Below are positions 1-9,739 of a stretch of 64,000 nucleotides of DNA, in pieces. The stretch's first letter is position 1. Each line of letters begins with the position of its first letter. Origin of the DNA: Micromonospora sp. MA102. GTDB lineage: Bacteria; Actinomycetota; Actinomycetes; Mycobacteriales; Micromonosporaceae. The DNA lies in NCBI RefSeq assembly GCF_025460765.1, contig NZ_JAMWEG010000007.1, positions 62,001-126,000 of the forward strand, given 5' to 3'. Position numbers and translations under genes: made by a program. The notes beneath the pieces were generated by a model that saw only the letters and a list, made by a program, of their open reading frames with translations, made no database searches and was not told the DNA's origin.

Positions 1-5
1 ACCGG

Positions 6-1559
6 ATGCACCGCACCGCCCGTACCCCCTTCCTGGCCGCTCTCGCGGCGCTCGCCACCGCCGCCGCGACCGTGGTGCTCGCCGCCCCGGCGCTGGCCGC
101 CGGGCCCACCGCCGCCTTCGCCAAGACCTCCGACTGGGGCACCGGTTGGGAGGGCAGGTACACGATCACCAACGGCGGCGCCAGCACCATCACCGGCTGG
201 CAGGTCGCCTTCACCCTGCCGGCGGGCACCACCCTCGGCTCGTACTGGGACGCCACGGTCAGCAGCGTCGGCCAGCGGCACACGTTCACGAACCGGTCCT
301 GGAACGGCACGATCGCCCCCGGCGCCTCGGTGTCGTTCGGCTTCCTCGCCACCGGATCCGGCTCGCCCACCGACTGCACCCTCAACGGCGCCCCGTGCGG
401 CGGCGGCACCCCGACCAGCCCGCCGACGACCACCGCGCCGCCGACGACCAGCCCGCCGCCCACCACGACTCCGCCGACCACCACGCCACCGACCACCACA
501 CCACCGCCGACGAGCCCCCCGCCGGCCGGCGGGCTGCCGAAGCACGCGTTGATCGGCTACCTGCACGCCAGCTTCGCCAACGGCTCCGGCTACCTGCGGA
601 TGGCCGACGTCCCCGCCGACTGGGACATCGTGAACCTGGCCTTCGGCGAGCCCACCTCGGTGACCTCCGGCGACATCCGCTTTGAGCTCTGCCCCGTCGC
701 CGAGTGCCCCAGTGTCGAGACCGAGGCGGAGTTCACCGCCGCCGTCCGGGCCAAGCAGCAGCAGGGCAAGAAGGTGCTGCTGTCCATCGGCGGCCAGAAC
801 GGGCAGGTCCAGCTCACCACGCCCGCCGCCCGGGACACCTTCGTCCGGTCGGTGTCCGCGATCATCGACCGGTACGGCCTCGACGGCCTGGACATCGACT
901 TCGAGGGCCACTCCCTCTACCTGAACCCGGGCGACACCGACTTCCGCAACCCCACCACGCCCGTGGTCGTGAACCTGATCGCGGCGATCCGGGCCCTGAA
1001 GCAGCGCTACGGCGCCGGGTTCGTCCTCACGATGGCTCCGGAGACGTTCTTCGTCCAGCTCGGCTACCAGTTCTACGGACCGGGCCCGTGGGGCGGTCAG
1101 GACCCCCGCGCCGGCTCGTACCTGCCCGTGATCCACGCCCTGCGCGACATCCTCACGGTGCTGCACGTGCAGGACTACAACTCCGGCCCGATCGTCGGGC
1201 TGGACAACCAGTACCACACGATGGGCGGAGCGGACTTCCACATCGCGATGACCGACATGCTGCTCGCCGGCTTCCCGGTCGCCGGGAACGCCAGCGCCGT
1301 CTTCCCGGCGCTACGGGAGGACCAGGTGGCCTTCGGCGCGCCGTCGTCGACCAGCGCCGGCAACGGCTACGTCGCCCCGGCGGGCGTGCAGCAGGCGGTC
1401 ACCTGCCTGGTCAAGGGCCAGAGCTGCGGCGGCTACACGCCGCGCAGCGGTACCAACCCGGGCTTCCGCGGCCTGATGACGTGGTCGATCAACTGGGACC
1501 GGTACTACGGCTGGGAATTCCGGCTCCAGCACGGCCCGTTCCTGAAGGCGCTGCCCTGA
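6..1559 (+). CDS. Secreted chitinase, CBM2 plus GH18
   Basis: This is an extracellular endochitinase that would cleave beta-1,4-GlcNAc bonds. A Sec signal peptide (about residues 1-32, ending ALAAG) is followed by a cellulose/chitin-binding CBM2 module (about 33-130, with WGTGWEGRYTITN and the paired cysteines of CDCT/APCGG type). A Pro/Thr linker covers about 133-175 and a GH18 barrel runs to the C-terminus. The catalytic GH18 signature DGLDIDFEG is present, with the acid Glu at residue 300. At 517 aa it matches actinomycete CBM2-GH18 chitinases. The ATG at position 6 is so close to the window edge that its promoter is not visible. Seen: domains and motif. Known: family reaction. Inferred: chitin as the main substrate. 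Confidence 0.93.
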   Translation: MHRTARTPFLAALAALATAAATVVLAAPALAAGPTAAFAKTSDWGTGWEGRYTITNGGASTITGWQVAFTLPAGTTLGSYWDATVSSVGQRHTFTNRSWNGTIAPGASVSFGFLATGSGSPTDCTLNGAPCGGGTPTSPPTTTAPPTTSPPPTTTPPTTTPPTTTPPPTSPPPAGGLPKHALIGYLHASFANGSGYLRMADVPADWDIVNLAFGEPTSVTSGDIRFELCPVAECPSVETEAEFTAAVRAKQQQGKKVLLSIGGQNGQVQLTTPAARDTFVRSVSAIIDRYGLDGLDIDFEGHSLYLNPGDTDFRNPTTPVVVNLIAAIRALKQRYGAGFVLTMAPETFFVQLGYQFYGPGPWGGQDPRAGSYLPVIHALRDILTVLHVQDYNSGPIVGLDNQYHTMGGADFHIAMTDMLLAGFPVAGNASAVFPALREDQVAFGAPSSTSAGNGYVAPAGVQQAVTCLVKGQSCGGYTPRSGTNPGFRGLMTWSINWDRYYGWEFRLQHGPFLKALP

Positions 1560-1570
1560 CCCCGCGCCGG

Positions 1571-1602
1571 CGCCCCGGGTCGCCCCAACCGGGCCCGGGG
1601 CG
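1571..1602. terminator. Hairpin after chitinase gene
   Basis: A 9-bp GC stem (CGCCCCGGG at 1571-1579 pairing with CCCGGGGCG at 1594-1602) begins 11 bases after the chitinase stop. It has no T-tract, as is common for actinomycete terminators. Confidence 0.5.
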
Positions 1603-1629
1603 TCCGGCCGGCGGTCGTCCGTGGACAGG

Positions 1630-1651
1630 AAAAAAGGGAGCATCCGCTCCC
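1630..1651. promoter_or_regulatory. A-run plus hairpin upstream of helR-like gene
   Basis: Six A residues (1630-1635) are followed by GGGAGC-ATCC-GCTCCC (1636-1651). Read on the minus strand this is a textbook intrinsic terminator, a 6-bp GC stem then T6. It lies upstream of the element at 1678-1698 and the helicase-like gene. It could stop antisense transcription, or act as an upstream boundary. A similar arrangement precedes the second helD gene at 53758-53788. Confidence 0.5.
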
Positions 1652-1677
1652 TGCCACCTCCAACGTATATCGCACCG

Positions 1678-1698
1678 GGGGGCTTGCGGCAAGACCCC
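1678..1698. promoter_or_regulatory. Rifamycin-associated-element-like palindrome
   Basis: An imperfect palindrome has the perfect core CTTGC-G-GCAAG (1683-1693) flanked by GGGG on the left (1678-1681) and CCCC on the right (1695-1698). From memory this matches the rifamycin-associated element (RAE), the roughly 19-bp inverted repeat found upstream of rifamycin-resistance genes in actinomycetes, including rph and helR. It sits 130 bp upstream of the GTG start of the HelD-family gene. A possible -10 (TATAT, near 1667-1671) lies just before it. I see no second copy of this core in the window, including upstream of the other helD gene. Confidence 0.7.
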
Positions 1699-1828
1699 GG
1701 TGGTGCCGCAGAATCACCGGCCGAAGCCAGCTACCTGCGGAAACGGGGTGGCGGAACGGCGCCGGCGACCGGCGGCGCCGCCGCGGCCCCAGATCGGAAA
1801 CGGTGCGTTGAATCCCCGAACCAGCAGC

Positions 1829-3988
1829 GTGTTCGACCTTCCCGACCGTCTCTCACCCAAGGCCGACCCGGCCCTGATCGCCCGCGACGAGGAGCACTTC
1901 GCGGCCATGGCGGAGAGCCTCGAGCGGCTGTCCGCCGACCTGTCCGACCGCCTCGACGCCGCCCGCCGGGCGCCCGGCGGCAAGGGCCGGCAGGCGTCGG
2001 ACCGGGACGAGGAGGTCCGCCGCCTGACCGCCCGGCTGCGCACCCTGCACCGGTACGGCGTGGACCTGTGCCTCGGCCGCATGGTCGGCGCCGACGGCAG
2101 CGAGCCCGTGTACGTCGGTCGGCGTGGCCTCACGGACAGCGCGGGCTGCCGGCTGCTGCTCGACTGGCGCTCCCCCGCGGCCGAGCCGTTCTTCGGCGCG
2201 ACCCACGCCAACCCCATGGGCCTGGCGAGCCGCCGCCGGTACCGCTGGACGCAGGGCCGGATCACCGACTACTGGGACGAGGTGTTCACCTCCGACGGCT
2301 GGGACGGGCACGCCGCGCTCGACGACCAGTCCGCCTTCATCGCCAGCCTGGGCGGCAGCCGGTCGAACCGGATGCGGGACGTGCTCGGCACCATCCAGGC
2401 CGACCAGGACGCCATCATCCGGGCGGGATCGCGCGGCGCTCTCGTCGTGGACGGCGGTCCGGGCACCGGGAAGACCGTCGTGGCCCTGCACCGCACCGCG
2501 TACCTCCTCTACGCCGACCCGCACCTCGGTCACCGCCGGGGCGGCGTGCTGTTCGTCGGTCCGCACCAGCCCTACCTCGCATACGTGGGCGACGTCCTTC
2601 CCAGCCTCGGCGAGGAGGAGGTGCAGACCTGCACCCTGCGCGACCTCGTCCCCGAGGGCGCCACGGCGACGGTCGAGGCCGACCCGGACGTGGCGCTGCT
2701 GAAGTCGTCCGCGCGGCTCGTCACGGCGATCGACGCGGCCGTCCGGTTCTACGAGGAGCCGCCGGTCAGGGGGATGACGGTCACGACAGACGAGTCCGAG
2801 ATCCGGCTGAGCGCCGACGACTGGGCCGCCGCGTTCGACGCGCCGGATCCCGGCACCCCGCACAACGAGGCACGCGACCAGGTCTGGGAGGAGCTGCTCA
2901 CGATCCTCACCGACAAGCACGACGGCGAGGAGCCGGCCGACCAGCTCCGCCGGTCCCTGCTGCGCAACCGGGAGCTGCGGACGGCCTTCCACCGCGCGTG
3001 GCCGCTGCTCGAAGCGACCGACCTCGTCGGGGACCTGTGGTCGGTCCCCGCCTACCTGCGCAGGTGCGCCCCCTGGCTCACACCCGACGAGGTCCGGCGG
3101 TTGCAGCGTGTCGACGCCCGGGCCTGGACGGTGTCCGACCTGCCGCTCCTGGACGCGGCACGGCAGCGGCTCGGCGACCCCGAGGCGTCCGGACGCCGGA
3201 GCCGGCACGACGCCACGGTGGCGGCCGAACGCGCGCGCATGGCCACGGTCGTCGACGAACTGATCGAGGCCCACGCCTATGACGACGGTGAGGGTGTGCT
3301 GTCGAGCCTGCGTCAACTCGATCTCCAGGACGCCCTGGTCGACGAGGCCGGCCTGCCCGGCGCCGACCCGGATCTGCTCGCCGGCCCGTTCGCGCACATC
3401 GTCGTGGACGAGGCCCAGGAACTGACCGACGCGGAGTGGCAGATGCTCCTGCTCCGCTGCCCGTCCCGGAGCTTCACCATCGTCGGGGACCGCGCCCAGG
3501 CCCGGCACGGGTTCACCGAGTCGTGGCAGGAACGGCTCGAACGGATCGGACTCGACAAGATCCGCCTGGCCACTCTGAGCATCAACTACCGGACGCCGAA
3601 GGAGGTCATGGCGGAAGCCGAGCCGGTCATCCGGGCCGTGCTCCCGGACGCCAACGTGCCGACCTCCATCCGCGGCGGCGGCGTTCCCGTCGTACACGGA
3701 TCCGCTTCCGATCTCGGCTCGATCCTCGACACCTGGCTCACCGCGCACGCCGAGGGGGTCGCCTGCGTCATCGGCGACCCCACGTTCCGGGAGACGCCCC
3801 GGGTCCGGTCGCTGACCCCGGAGCTGTCGAAGGGGCTCGAGTTCGACCTGGTCGTCCTCGTCGACCCCGAGGCGTTCGGCGACGGCATCGAGGGCGCGGT
3901 GGACCACTACGTCGCGATGACCCGGGCGACCCAGCAGCTCGTCATCCTCACCAGCACCGGACCGGCGGTCGCCACACGCCGATCCTGA
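1829..3988 (+). CDS. helR: HelD-family RNA polymerase motor, HelR-like
   Basis: This is a superfamily-1 helicase-like ATPase of the HelD group, which pries nucleic acid (and, for HelR, rifamycin) out of RNA polymerase. The N-terminus (about 15-60) is a predicted coiled coil with charged heptads, the secondary-channel arm of HelD. Walker A GGPGTGKT is at residues 209-216, the motif II-like VVDEAQE is near 525, IVGDRAQ follows, and LSKGLEFD plus TRATQQL lie near the C-terminus. Length (719 aa) is normal for class II HelD. Start: GTG 1829 is used here; TTG 1808 has a somewhat better GGA box. The RAE-like palindrome upstream suggests it is the rifamycin-inducible paralogue; that role is inferred. 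The gene symbol is offered on context. A second HelD lies at 53818. Confidence 0.8.
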   Translation: MFDLPDRLSPKADPALIARDEEHFAAMAESLERLSADLSDRLDAARRAPGGKGRQASDRDEEVRRLTARLRTLHRYGVDLCLGRMVGADGSEPVYVGRRGLTDSAGCRLLLDWRSPAAEPFFGATHANPMGLASRRRYRWTQGRITDYWDEVFTSDGWDGHAALDDQSAFIASLGGSRSNRMRDVLGTIQADQDAIIRAGSRGALVVDGGPGTGKTVVALHRTAYLLYADPHLGHRRGGVLFVGPHQPYLAYVGDVLPSLGEEEVQTCTLRDLVPEGATATVEADPDVALLKSSARLVTAIDAAVRFYEEPPVRGMTVTTDESEIRLSADDWAAAFDAPDPGTPHNEARDQVWEELLTILTDKHDGEEPADQLRRSLLRNRELRTAFHRAWPLLEATDLVGDLWSVPAYLRRCAPWLTPDEVRRLQRVDARAWTVSDLPLLDAARQRLGDPEASGRRSRHDATVAAERARMATVVDELIEAHAYDDGEGVLSSLRQLDLQDALVDEAGLPGADPDLLAGPFAHIVVDEAQELTDAEWQMLLLRCPSRSFTIVGDRAQARHGFTESWQERLERIGLDKIRLATLSINYRTPKEVMAEAEPVIRAVLPDANVPTSIRGGGVPVVHGSASDLGSILDTWLTAHAEGVACVIGDPTFRETPRVRSLTPELSKGLEFDLVVLVDPEAFGDGIEGAVDHYVAMTRATQQLVILTSTGPAVATRRS

Positions 3989-4062
3989 GCGCCGCGGAAG
4001 ATGTCACCGCGCGGCCCGCTCGCCGGTCGTACCGGGTGAGTGATGACACGGGAGGGGACGAT

Positions 4063-4620
4063 GTGGACCCACAGCAACAGATCAGACAGGTGTACGCCAC
4101 CTCGGCGGCCCGCCTCGTCGCGCAGGCGTACGCCATGACGGGCGACTACGCCGAGGCGCAGGACGTGGTGCAGGAGGCGTTCGTCCGGGCGCTGGCCCGG
4201 CCGGGGCGGTTCCGCGAGGTGACCAACCCGGAGGCCTGGTTGCGGACGGTGGCGTTGAACGTCGCCCGGTCCCGGCACCGCCGCCGGGTGCTGCTGCACG
4301 GGCTGGTCCGCTCCGGTCGCCTCGACCCGGCGCGGCCCAGCGCGCCGGCGCTGTCCCCGGATCACGTCGCGCTGGTGGCGGCGTTGCAGAAGCTGCCGCG
4401 GACGGCCCGGGAGACCGTCGTGCTGCATCACCTCGCGGACCTGCCCGTCACCGAGGTGGCGTCCGCCATGGGCTGCTCGGTGGAGGCGGTGAAGACCCGG
4501 CTGGTCCGGGCTCGCCGCGCGCTGGCCGAGCATCTCGGCGACGACGACCCGGTCCCGTCGGCGCCGACCGCCGCCACAGCTGTCCGGAGCCGCGCCGACC
4601 GGGAGGCCCGCCATGCCTGA
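4063..4620 (+). CDS. ECF sigma factor, SigE-like family
   Basis: This is an extracytoplasmic-function RNA polymerase sigma factor. Region 2 is visible at about 20-75 (YAEAQDVVQEAFVRAL, then PEAWLRTVALNVARS) and region 4 at about 105-160 (LPRTARETVVLHHLADL, then EVASAMGCSVEAVKTRL helix-turn-helix). At 185 aa it has no extra C-terminal domain. GTG 4063 is preferred because GGAGGGG ends 5 bases upstream; an in-frame GTG at 4036 has no ribosome site. Its stop lies inside the start of the next gene (8-base overlap), so the two are translationally coupled. The downstream membrane protein is therefore the likely signal sensor or anti-sigma partner. Confidence 0.87.
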   Translation: MDPQQQIRQVYATSAARLVAQAYAMTGDYAEAQDVVQEAFVRALARPGRFREVTNPEAWLRTVALNVARSRHRRRVLLHGLVRSGRLDPARPSAPALSPDHVALVAALQKLPRTARETVVLHHLADLPVTEVASAMGCSVEAVKTRLVRARRALAEHLGDDDPVPSAPTAATAVRSRADREARHA

Positions 4621-5875
4621 GCTGAACTTCGCCGGCCTCAACGCCGCCGCCCAGGCCGGGTTCAAGCCGCACTTCGAGCAGGTCGTCGCCGCGGCGCGCC
4701 GCCGCCGTCGCCAGCGCCGGATCCTGACCGTCGCCACCGCCGCCGTGCTGCTCGCCGGCTCGGGGGTCGCCGTGGCGGCCGGGTCCGGCGAGGACGTCCC
4801 GCCGGCGACCCGGTTCGGCACCGACCGTACGCCGGACTTCATCCCCACCCCGGGTGGCACGCCCACCCCGGGCACCGGCCCGCGGGCCAGCACGGGGCGA
4901 CCCGCGGCCGGCGACCTGACCCACGTCTACCTGCGCTGGACCGAGTGTCGCGGCTGTCCCCCGCGGTGGGCCGGCACCGACGACGGCGGCCGGCACTGGC
5001 GCACCGGTCCGCTACCCGTGCCGGCCGACGCCATGGTGGACCTGCGGGCGGCCGGACCGCGCACCGTGGTGGCCCACTACATCCCCCGGTCGGCCCCGGA
5101 CAGCAGGTCCGGCCGATGGATCGCCAGCGCCGACGGCGGGACCACCTGGCGCGAGGTGACCGTGCGGCCCGTGGCCGCCCTGCCGGCCGGCTGGCGGGTC
5201 CTCGGCCGCCAGCCCGGCCCCACGCAGGACCCGATCATCGCCGCCGACCCGGCCACCGGCGACCTGGCGCAGCTCACCCGGCCGTCGGCGCTGCGCAATG
5301 CGGTGGTGGTCGAGACCGTGCCCGCCGGGGCCGGGCTGTGGGTCAGCGGGTTCACCGGTGAGCGCATCGCGCGCGACAGCCGGATCATCGGCACCGGCGG
5401 TGCCGTGGAGGTGAGCCGCGACGGCGGTCGGACCTGGTCCCGGCACGAGTTCCCGGACGACCTCGCCGCCTCCGACGACGTCGGCGGCCCGGCGGTCGCC
5501 ACGCGGGACGGCCGCACCGTCTACGCGCTCGGCCGGGTGCGCGGCGCCCTGGTGGTGTGGCGCAGCACGGACGGTGGTGCCACCTGGGCGCGGACCGCCG
5601 CGACGGCCCGGGTCGGCGACCGCACCATCCGCACGGCGGTGCGGCCCGACGGGGTGCTGGTGGTGCAGGCCGGCGTCTCCGCCCGGGAGAACCCGCTGAT
5701 GTTCGCCAGCTCCGACGCCGGCGCGACGCTGCGCCCGGCGCCGCTGGGGCCCGGCGCCGACGCCCGCCCGGTGCCGGACGGGTACGTGCAGACCGGCTGG
5801 CCGGACAGCCCGGGCGCCTGGCTCTCCACCGACGGCGTCGCCTGGACGTGGCTCGACCCGCCCGAGCTGCCCTGA
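4613..5875 (+). CDS. Membrane-anchored BNR-repeat protein, sigma partner
   Basis: This 420-aa protein has a cytoplasmic N-terminus of about 40 residues ending in an Arg cluster, one transmembrane segment (about 43-62), a Pro/Thr-rich spacer, and an extracytoplasmic beta-propeller-like domain. The propeller shows repeated Asp-box motifs (S/T-x-D-x-G-x-x-W): DDGGRHW, ADGGTTW, RDGGRTW, TDGGATW and weaker copies. Such sialidase/BNR blades bind rather than cleave here; I see no sialidase catalytic set. Its overlap with the ECF sigma gene suggests that the short N-terminus could hold the sigma factor and the propeller sense an outside ligand. The N-terminus lacks the zinc anti-sigma HxxxCxxC motif. 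The function is inferred. Confidence 0.7.
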   Translation: MPELNFAGLNAAAQAGFKPHFEQVVAAARRRRRQRRILTVATAAVLLAGSGVAVAAGSGEDVPPATRFGTDRTPDFIPTPGGTPTPGTGPRASTGRPAAGDLTHVYLRWTECRGCPPRWAGTDDGGRHWRTGPLPVPADAMVDLRAAGPRTVVAHYIPRSAPDSRSGRWIASADGGTTWREVTVRPVAALPAGWRVLGRQPGPTQDPIIAADPATGDLAQLTRPSALRNAVVVETVPAGAGLWVSGFTGERIARDSRIIGTGGAVEVSRDGGRTWSRHEFPDDLAASDDVGGPAVATRDGRTVYALGRVRGALVVWRSTDGGATWARTAATARVGDRTIRTAVRPDGVLVVQAGVSARENPLMFASSDAGATLRPAPLGPGADARPVPDGYVQTGWPDSPGAWLSTDGVAWTWLDPPELP

Positions 5876-5886
5876 GCGGAGCGGGG

Positions 5887-5915
5887 TGCTCCCGGCGGTC
5901 CGGCCGCCGGGAGCA
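5887..5915. terminator. Hairpin between BNR gene and glnA
   Basis: A 12-bp perfect stem, TGCTCCCGGCGG (5887-5898) with CCGCCGGGAGCA (5904-5915), has a 5-base loop. It starts 11 bases after the preceding stop. There is no U-tract. Confidence 0.65.
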
Positions 5916-5990
5916 TCCGCCGGGTGTACGCCGGCACAGAACGGGTAATCCCGGGCGCTCAACCGCCGTGTCGATGCGCCAGGGGGACTT

Positions 5991-7415
<1,425 letters not shown>

Positions 7416-7432
7416 CGGCGCCCCGGCCGGGG

Positions 7433-9217
7433 TCAACGGACGCCGTGGGACTGGAGCCAGAGCTCCAGCAGGCCGAGCTGCCAGAGCTTGTTGCTGCCGG
7501 CGGCGGCCTGCGCCCGGTCCGGCTCGGCGAGCAGTTCGGCGACGTATTCCGGGCGGAACAGGCCGCGCTCACGCGCAGCCGGCGCGGCGAGGGCCTCCGT
7601 GACGAGGTGCCGCACCGGGCCGTCGACGTTGCGCAGGGCGGGCACCGGAAAGTAGCCCTTCGGCCGGTCGATCACCTCCGCGGGCAGCGTCTCCCGGGCC
7701 ACCTCCTTGAGGACCCCCTTGCCGCCCTGCGCCACCTTGTGCTCCGGCGGGCAGGCGGCCGCGAGGGCGACGAGGTCCTGGTCCAGGAACGGGGTACGCA
7801 CCTCCAGCCCCCACGCCATGCTCATGCTGTCCACCCGCTTCACCGGGTCGTCCGGCAGCATCAGGTGGGTGTCCAGGCGCAGCACCGCGTCGAGCGCGGT
7901 GTGCGCCCCGGGCGCGGCCAGGTGCGCGGCGAGCAGCTCGCGGCTGGCGTCGTGGTCGCAGGCGTACGCCGGGTCGACCACCAGGTCCAGCTCCGCGTGG
8001 CTCCGGTCGAAGAAGGCATCGGCGAACGCCTCGGCGGCGCCCTCCCGGGGCACCTCCGTGAGCGGCTGGTGGTAGCCGTAGCCGGCGAACACCTCGTCGG
8101 CGCCCTGGCCGGACTGCGCCACCTTGACGTGCCGGGCCACCTGCTCGGAGAGCAGGTGGAAGGCGACGACGTCGTGGCTGCCCATCGGCTCGGTCATCGC
8201 CACGATGGTCCGCCGGACCGCGGGCTCCAGGTCGTCGTCGCTGAGCTGGATGCGGTGGTGGTCGGTGCCGAAGGTGCGCGCGACCAGGTCCGAGTAGTGG
8301 AACTCGTCGCCGCTCTCGCCGCCCCGGCTGTCGAAGCCGATGCTGAACGTCTGCAGGTGGTGCTGCCCGGCCTCGGCGAGCAGGGCCACGATCATGCTGG
8401 AGTCGAGCCCGCCGGAGAGCAGCACTCCGACCGGCACGTCGGCCACCAGCCGCCGCCGCACCGCCGTGCGCAGCGCGTCGCCGATCGCGGCCCGCCAGTC
8501 CCGCGCCGCCATGCCGGCGTGTGCCGGGTCCCGCCGGTATTCGGGCCGCCAGTAGACACGCTCGCGGCTGCGCCCGTCGGCTTCCACCACCCGCACGGTG
8601 GCCGGCGGCAGCTTGCGTATCCCCCGCAGGACGGTCCGGGGCGCGGGCACGATCGAGTGCCAGGACAGGTAGTGGTGCAGGGCCACCGGGTCGACGGCCG
8701 TGTCGACGTCGCCGGCCGCCAGCAGCGCCGGCAGGGTGGAGGCGAACCGCAACCGCCCCGGGGACTCGGCGAGGTAGAGGGGCTTGATGCCGAGCCGGTC
8801 CCGTACGAGCACCAGCCGGCGCCGCTGCTGGTCGACCAGCACGACCGCGAACATCCCGACGAGGTGGTGGACGAAGTCCTCCCCCCACTGGGCGTACGCC
8901 ACGAGGATGACCTCGGTGTCGCTGGTCGAGCGGAAGGTGTGCCCGGCCTGCCGCAGCTCGTCGCGCAGCTGCGGGTAGTTGTAGACGCAACCGTTGAACA
9001 CCAGCGCCAGACCCAGGTCCTCCCGGACCATCGGCTGCGCTCCGGCGTCGGAGAGGTCGATGATGGTCAGCCGCCGGTGGCCGAGGGTGATCCATCCGTC
9101 GTTCCACAGGCCCTCCCCGTCGGGGCCCCGGGACCGCATCGCCTCGCTCATCCGGGTCACCGCGCGGCCGTCCGGCACGGATCCGTCGAACCGGGCCTCC
9201 CCGCTGATCCCGCACAT
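7433..9217 (-). CDS. Asparagine-synthase-family amidotransferase (NAGGN type?)
   Basis: This is a glutamine-dependent amidotransferase. An N-terminal class II glutaminase domain has catalytic Cys2 (MCGISGE). The C-terminal synthetase domain has the ATP pyrophosphatase loop SGGLDS at 268-273. At 594 aa, and with features such as RFDG, YNYPQLRDEL, HGM-like GMFAVVLVD and VPAPRTVLRGIRKL, it most resembles the N-acetylglutaminylglutamine amidotransferase subfamily (osmolyte NAGGN) rather than housekeeping AsnB. The usual NAGGN partner, an acetyltransferase/ATP-grasp gene, is not next to it, so plain asparagine synthesis remains possible. AGGAGGTG precedes the ATG. Being back to back with glnA gives a possible glutamine link. 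Confidence 0.85.
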   Translation of the reverse strand: MCGISGEARFDGSVPDGRAVTRMSEAMRSRGPDGEGLWNDGWITLGHRRLTIIDLSDAGAQPMVREDLGLALVFNGCVYNYPQLRDELRQAGHTFRSTSDTEVILVAYAQWGEDFVHHLVGMFAVVLVDQQRRRLVLVRDRLGIKPLYLAESPGRLRFASTLPALLAAGDVDTAVDPVALHHYLSWHSIVPAPRTVLRGIRKLPPATVRVVEADGRSRERVYWRPEYRRDPAHAGMAARDWRAAIGDALRTAVRRRLVADVPVGVLLSGGLDSSMIVALLAEAGQHHLQTFSIGFDSRGGESGDEFHYSDLVARTFGTDHHRIQLSDDDLEPAVRRTIVAMTEPMGSHDVVAFHLLSEQVARHVKVAQSGQGADEVFAGYGYHQPLTEVPREGAAEAFADAFFDRSHAELDLVVDPAYACDHDASRELLAAHLAAPGAHTALDAVLRLDTHLMLPDDPVKRVDSMSMAWGLEVRTPFLDQDLVALAAACPPEHKVAQGGKGVLKEVARETLPAEVIDRPKGYFPVPALRNVDGPVRHLVTEALAAPAARERGLFRPEYVAELLAEPDRAQAAAGSNKLWQLGLLELWLQSHGVR

Positions 9218-9367
9218 GCTCGGGGCACCTCCTCTGGCCTGCCGGTAGACACGAACATCGTTTGCCCGTCACCGCCGGACCGGTGGCACGGCCCATGAGA
9301 GGCCGCGACTACCCGTTGCGCGGGTGGCGAAACCGGCCGACCGGCCTGACCGATTCCGCAGGCGGGA

Positions 9368-9373
9368 TATCAT
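9368..9373 (+). promoter_or_regulatory. -10 box for leaderless arsR-type mRNA
   Basis: TATCAT lies 6 bases before the GTG start at 9380. Initiation would fall at or next to the start codon, so the mRNA is probably leaderless. No ribosome-binding site is present. Confidence 0.5.
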
Positions 9374-9379
9374 CGCCCG

Positions 9380-9739
9380 GTGGCGATCGATTCCTGTGCG
9401 GCATCAGCCCCCGCCGTGGCGCTGTTCCGCTCCCTCGGTGACCCGACCCGGTTGGCCATCCTGCGCCGGATCGCGACCGGCGAGGCGCGCGTGGTGGACC
9501 TGACCGGCGAGTTGGGCCTGGCGCAGTCGAGCGTGTCGAAGCACCTGGCCTGCCTCCGGGACTGCGGCCTCGTCGACTACCGGGTCGACGGCCGCCAGTC
9601 GTTCTACTTCCTGACCCGGCCGGAGCTGCTCGACCTGCTGCGTTCCGCCGAGCAGCTCCTGGCCGCCACGGGCGAGGCCGTGGCGCTGTGCCCGGTCTAC
9701 GGGTCGGCCGCCGACTCGCGGGCGGCGGTGACGCGGTGA
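9380..9739 (+). CDS. CmtR-like ArsR-family metal sensor
   Basis: This 119-aa winged-helix repressor of the ArsR/SmtB family normally releases DNA when it binds metal. The recognition region is AQSSVSKHLACLRDCGLV. Cys58 and Cys62 in the recognition helix and Cys104 near the C-terminus have the same spacing as the Cd/Pb ligands of mycobacterial CmtR (Cys57, Cys61, Cys102). Cadmium or lead sensing is therefore a good inference. Its stop overlaps the GTG of a cation-transporter stub (9736), which shows it once led a metal-efflux operon. The transporter has been lost, so the repressor may now control only itself. Confidence 0.88.
   Translation: MAIDSCAASAPAVALFRSLGDPTRLAILRRIATGEARVVDLTGELGLAQSSVSKHLACLRDCGLVDYRVDGRQSFYFLTRPELLDLLRSAEQLLAATGEAVALCPVYGSAADSRAAVTR

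Noticed and set aside
704..1828. Long plus-strand frame running into the HelD gene from inside the chitinase
   Set aside because: It is the out-of-frame reading of the chitinase; HelD similarity begins only near 1829 and the earlier part is Arg/Pro-rich shadow translation.
1853..3907. 684-codon minus-strand open frame opposite the HelD gene
   Set aside because: GC-rich antisense shadow; no domain, and the plus-strand protein has full helicase motifs.
5916..5990. GlnR box before glnA
   Set aside because: No good GTnAC-n6-GaAAC match in the short upstream region.
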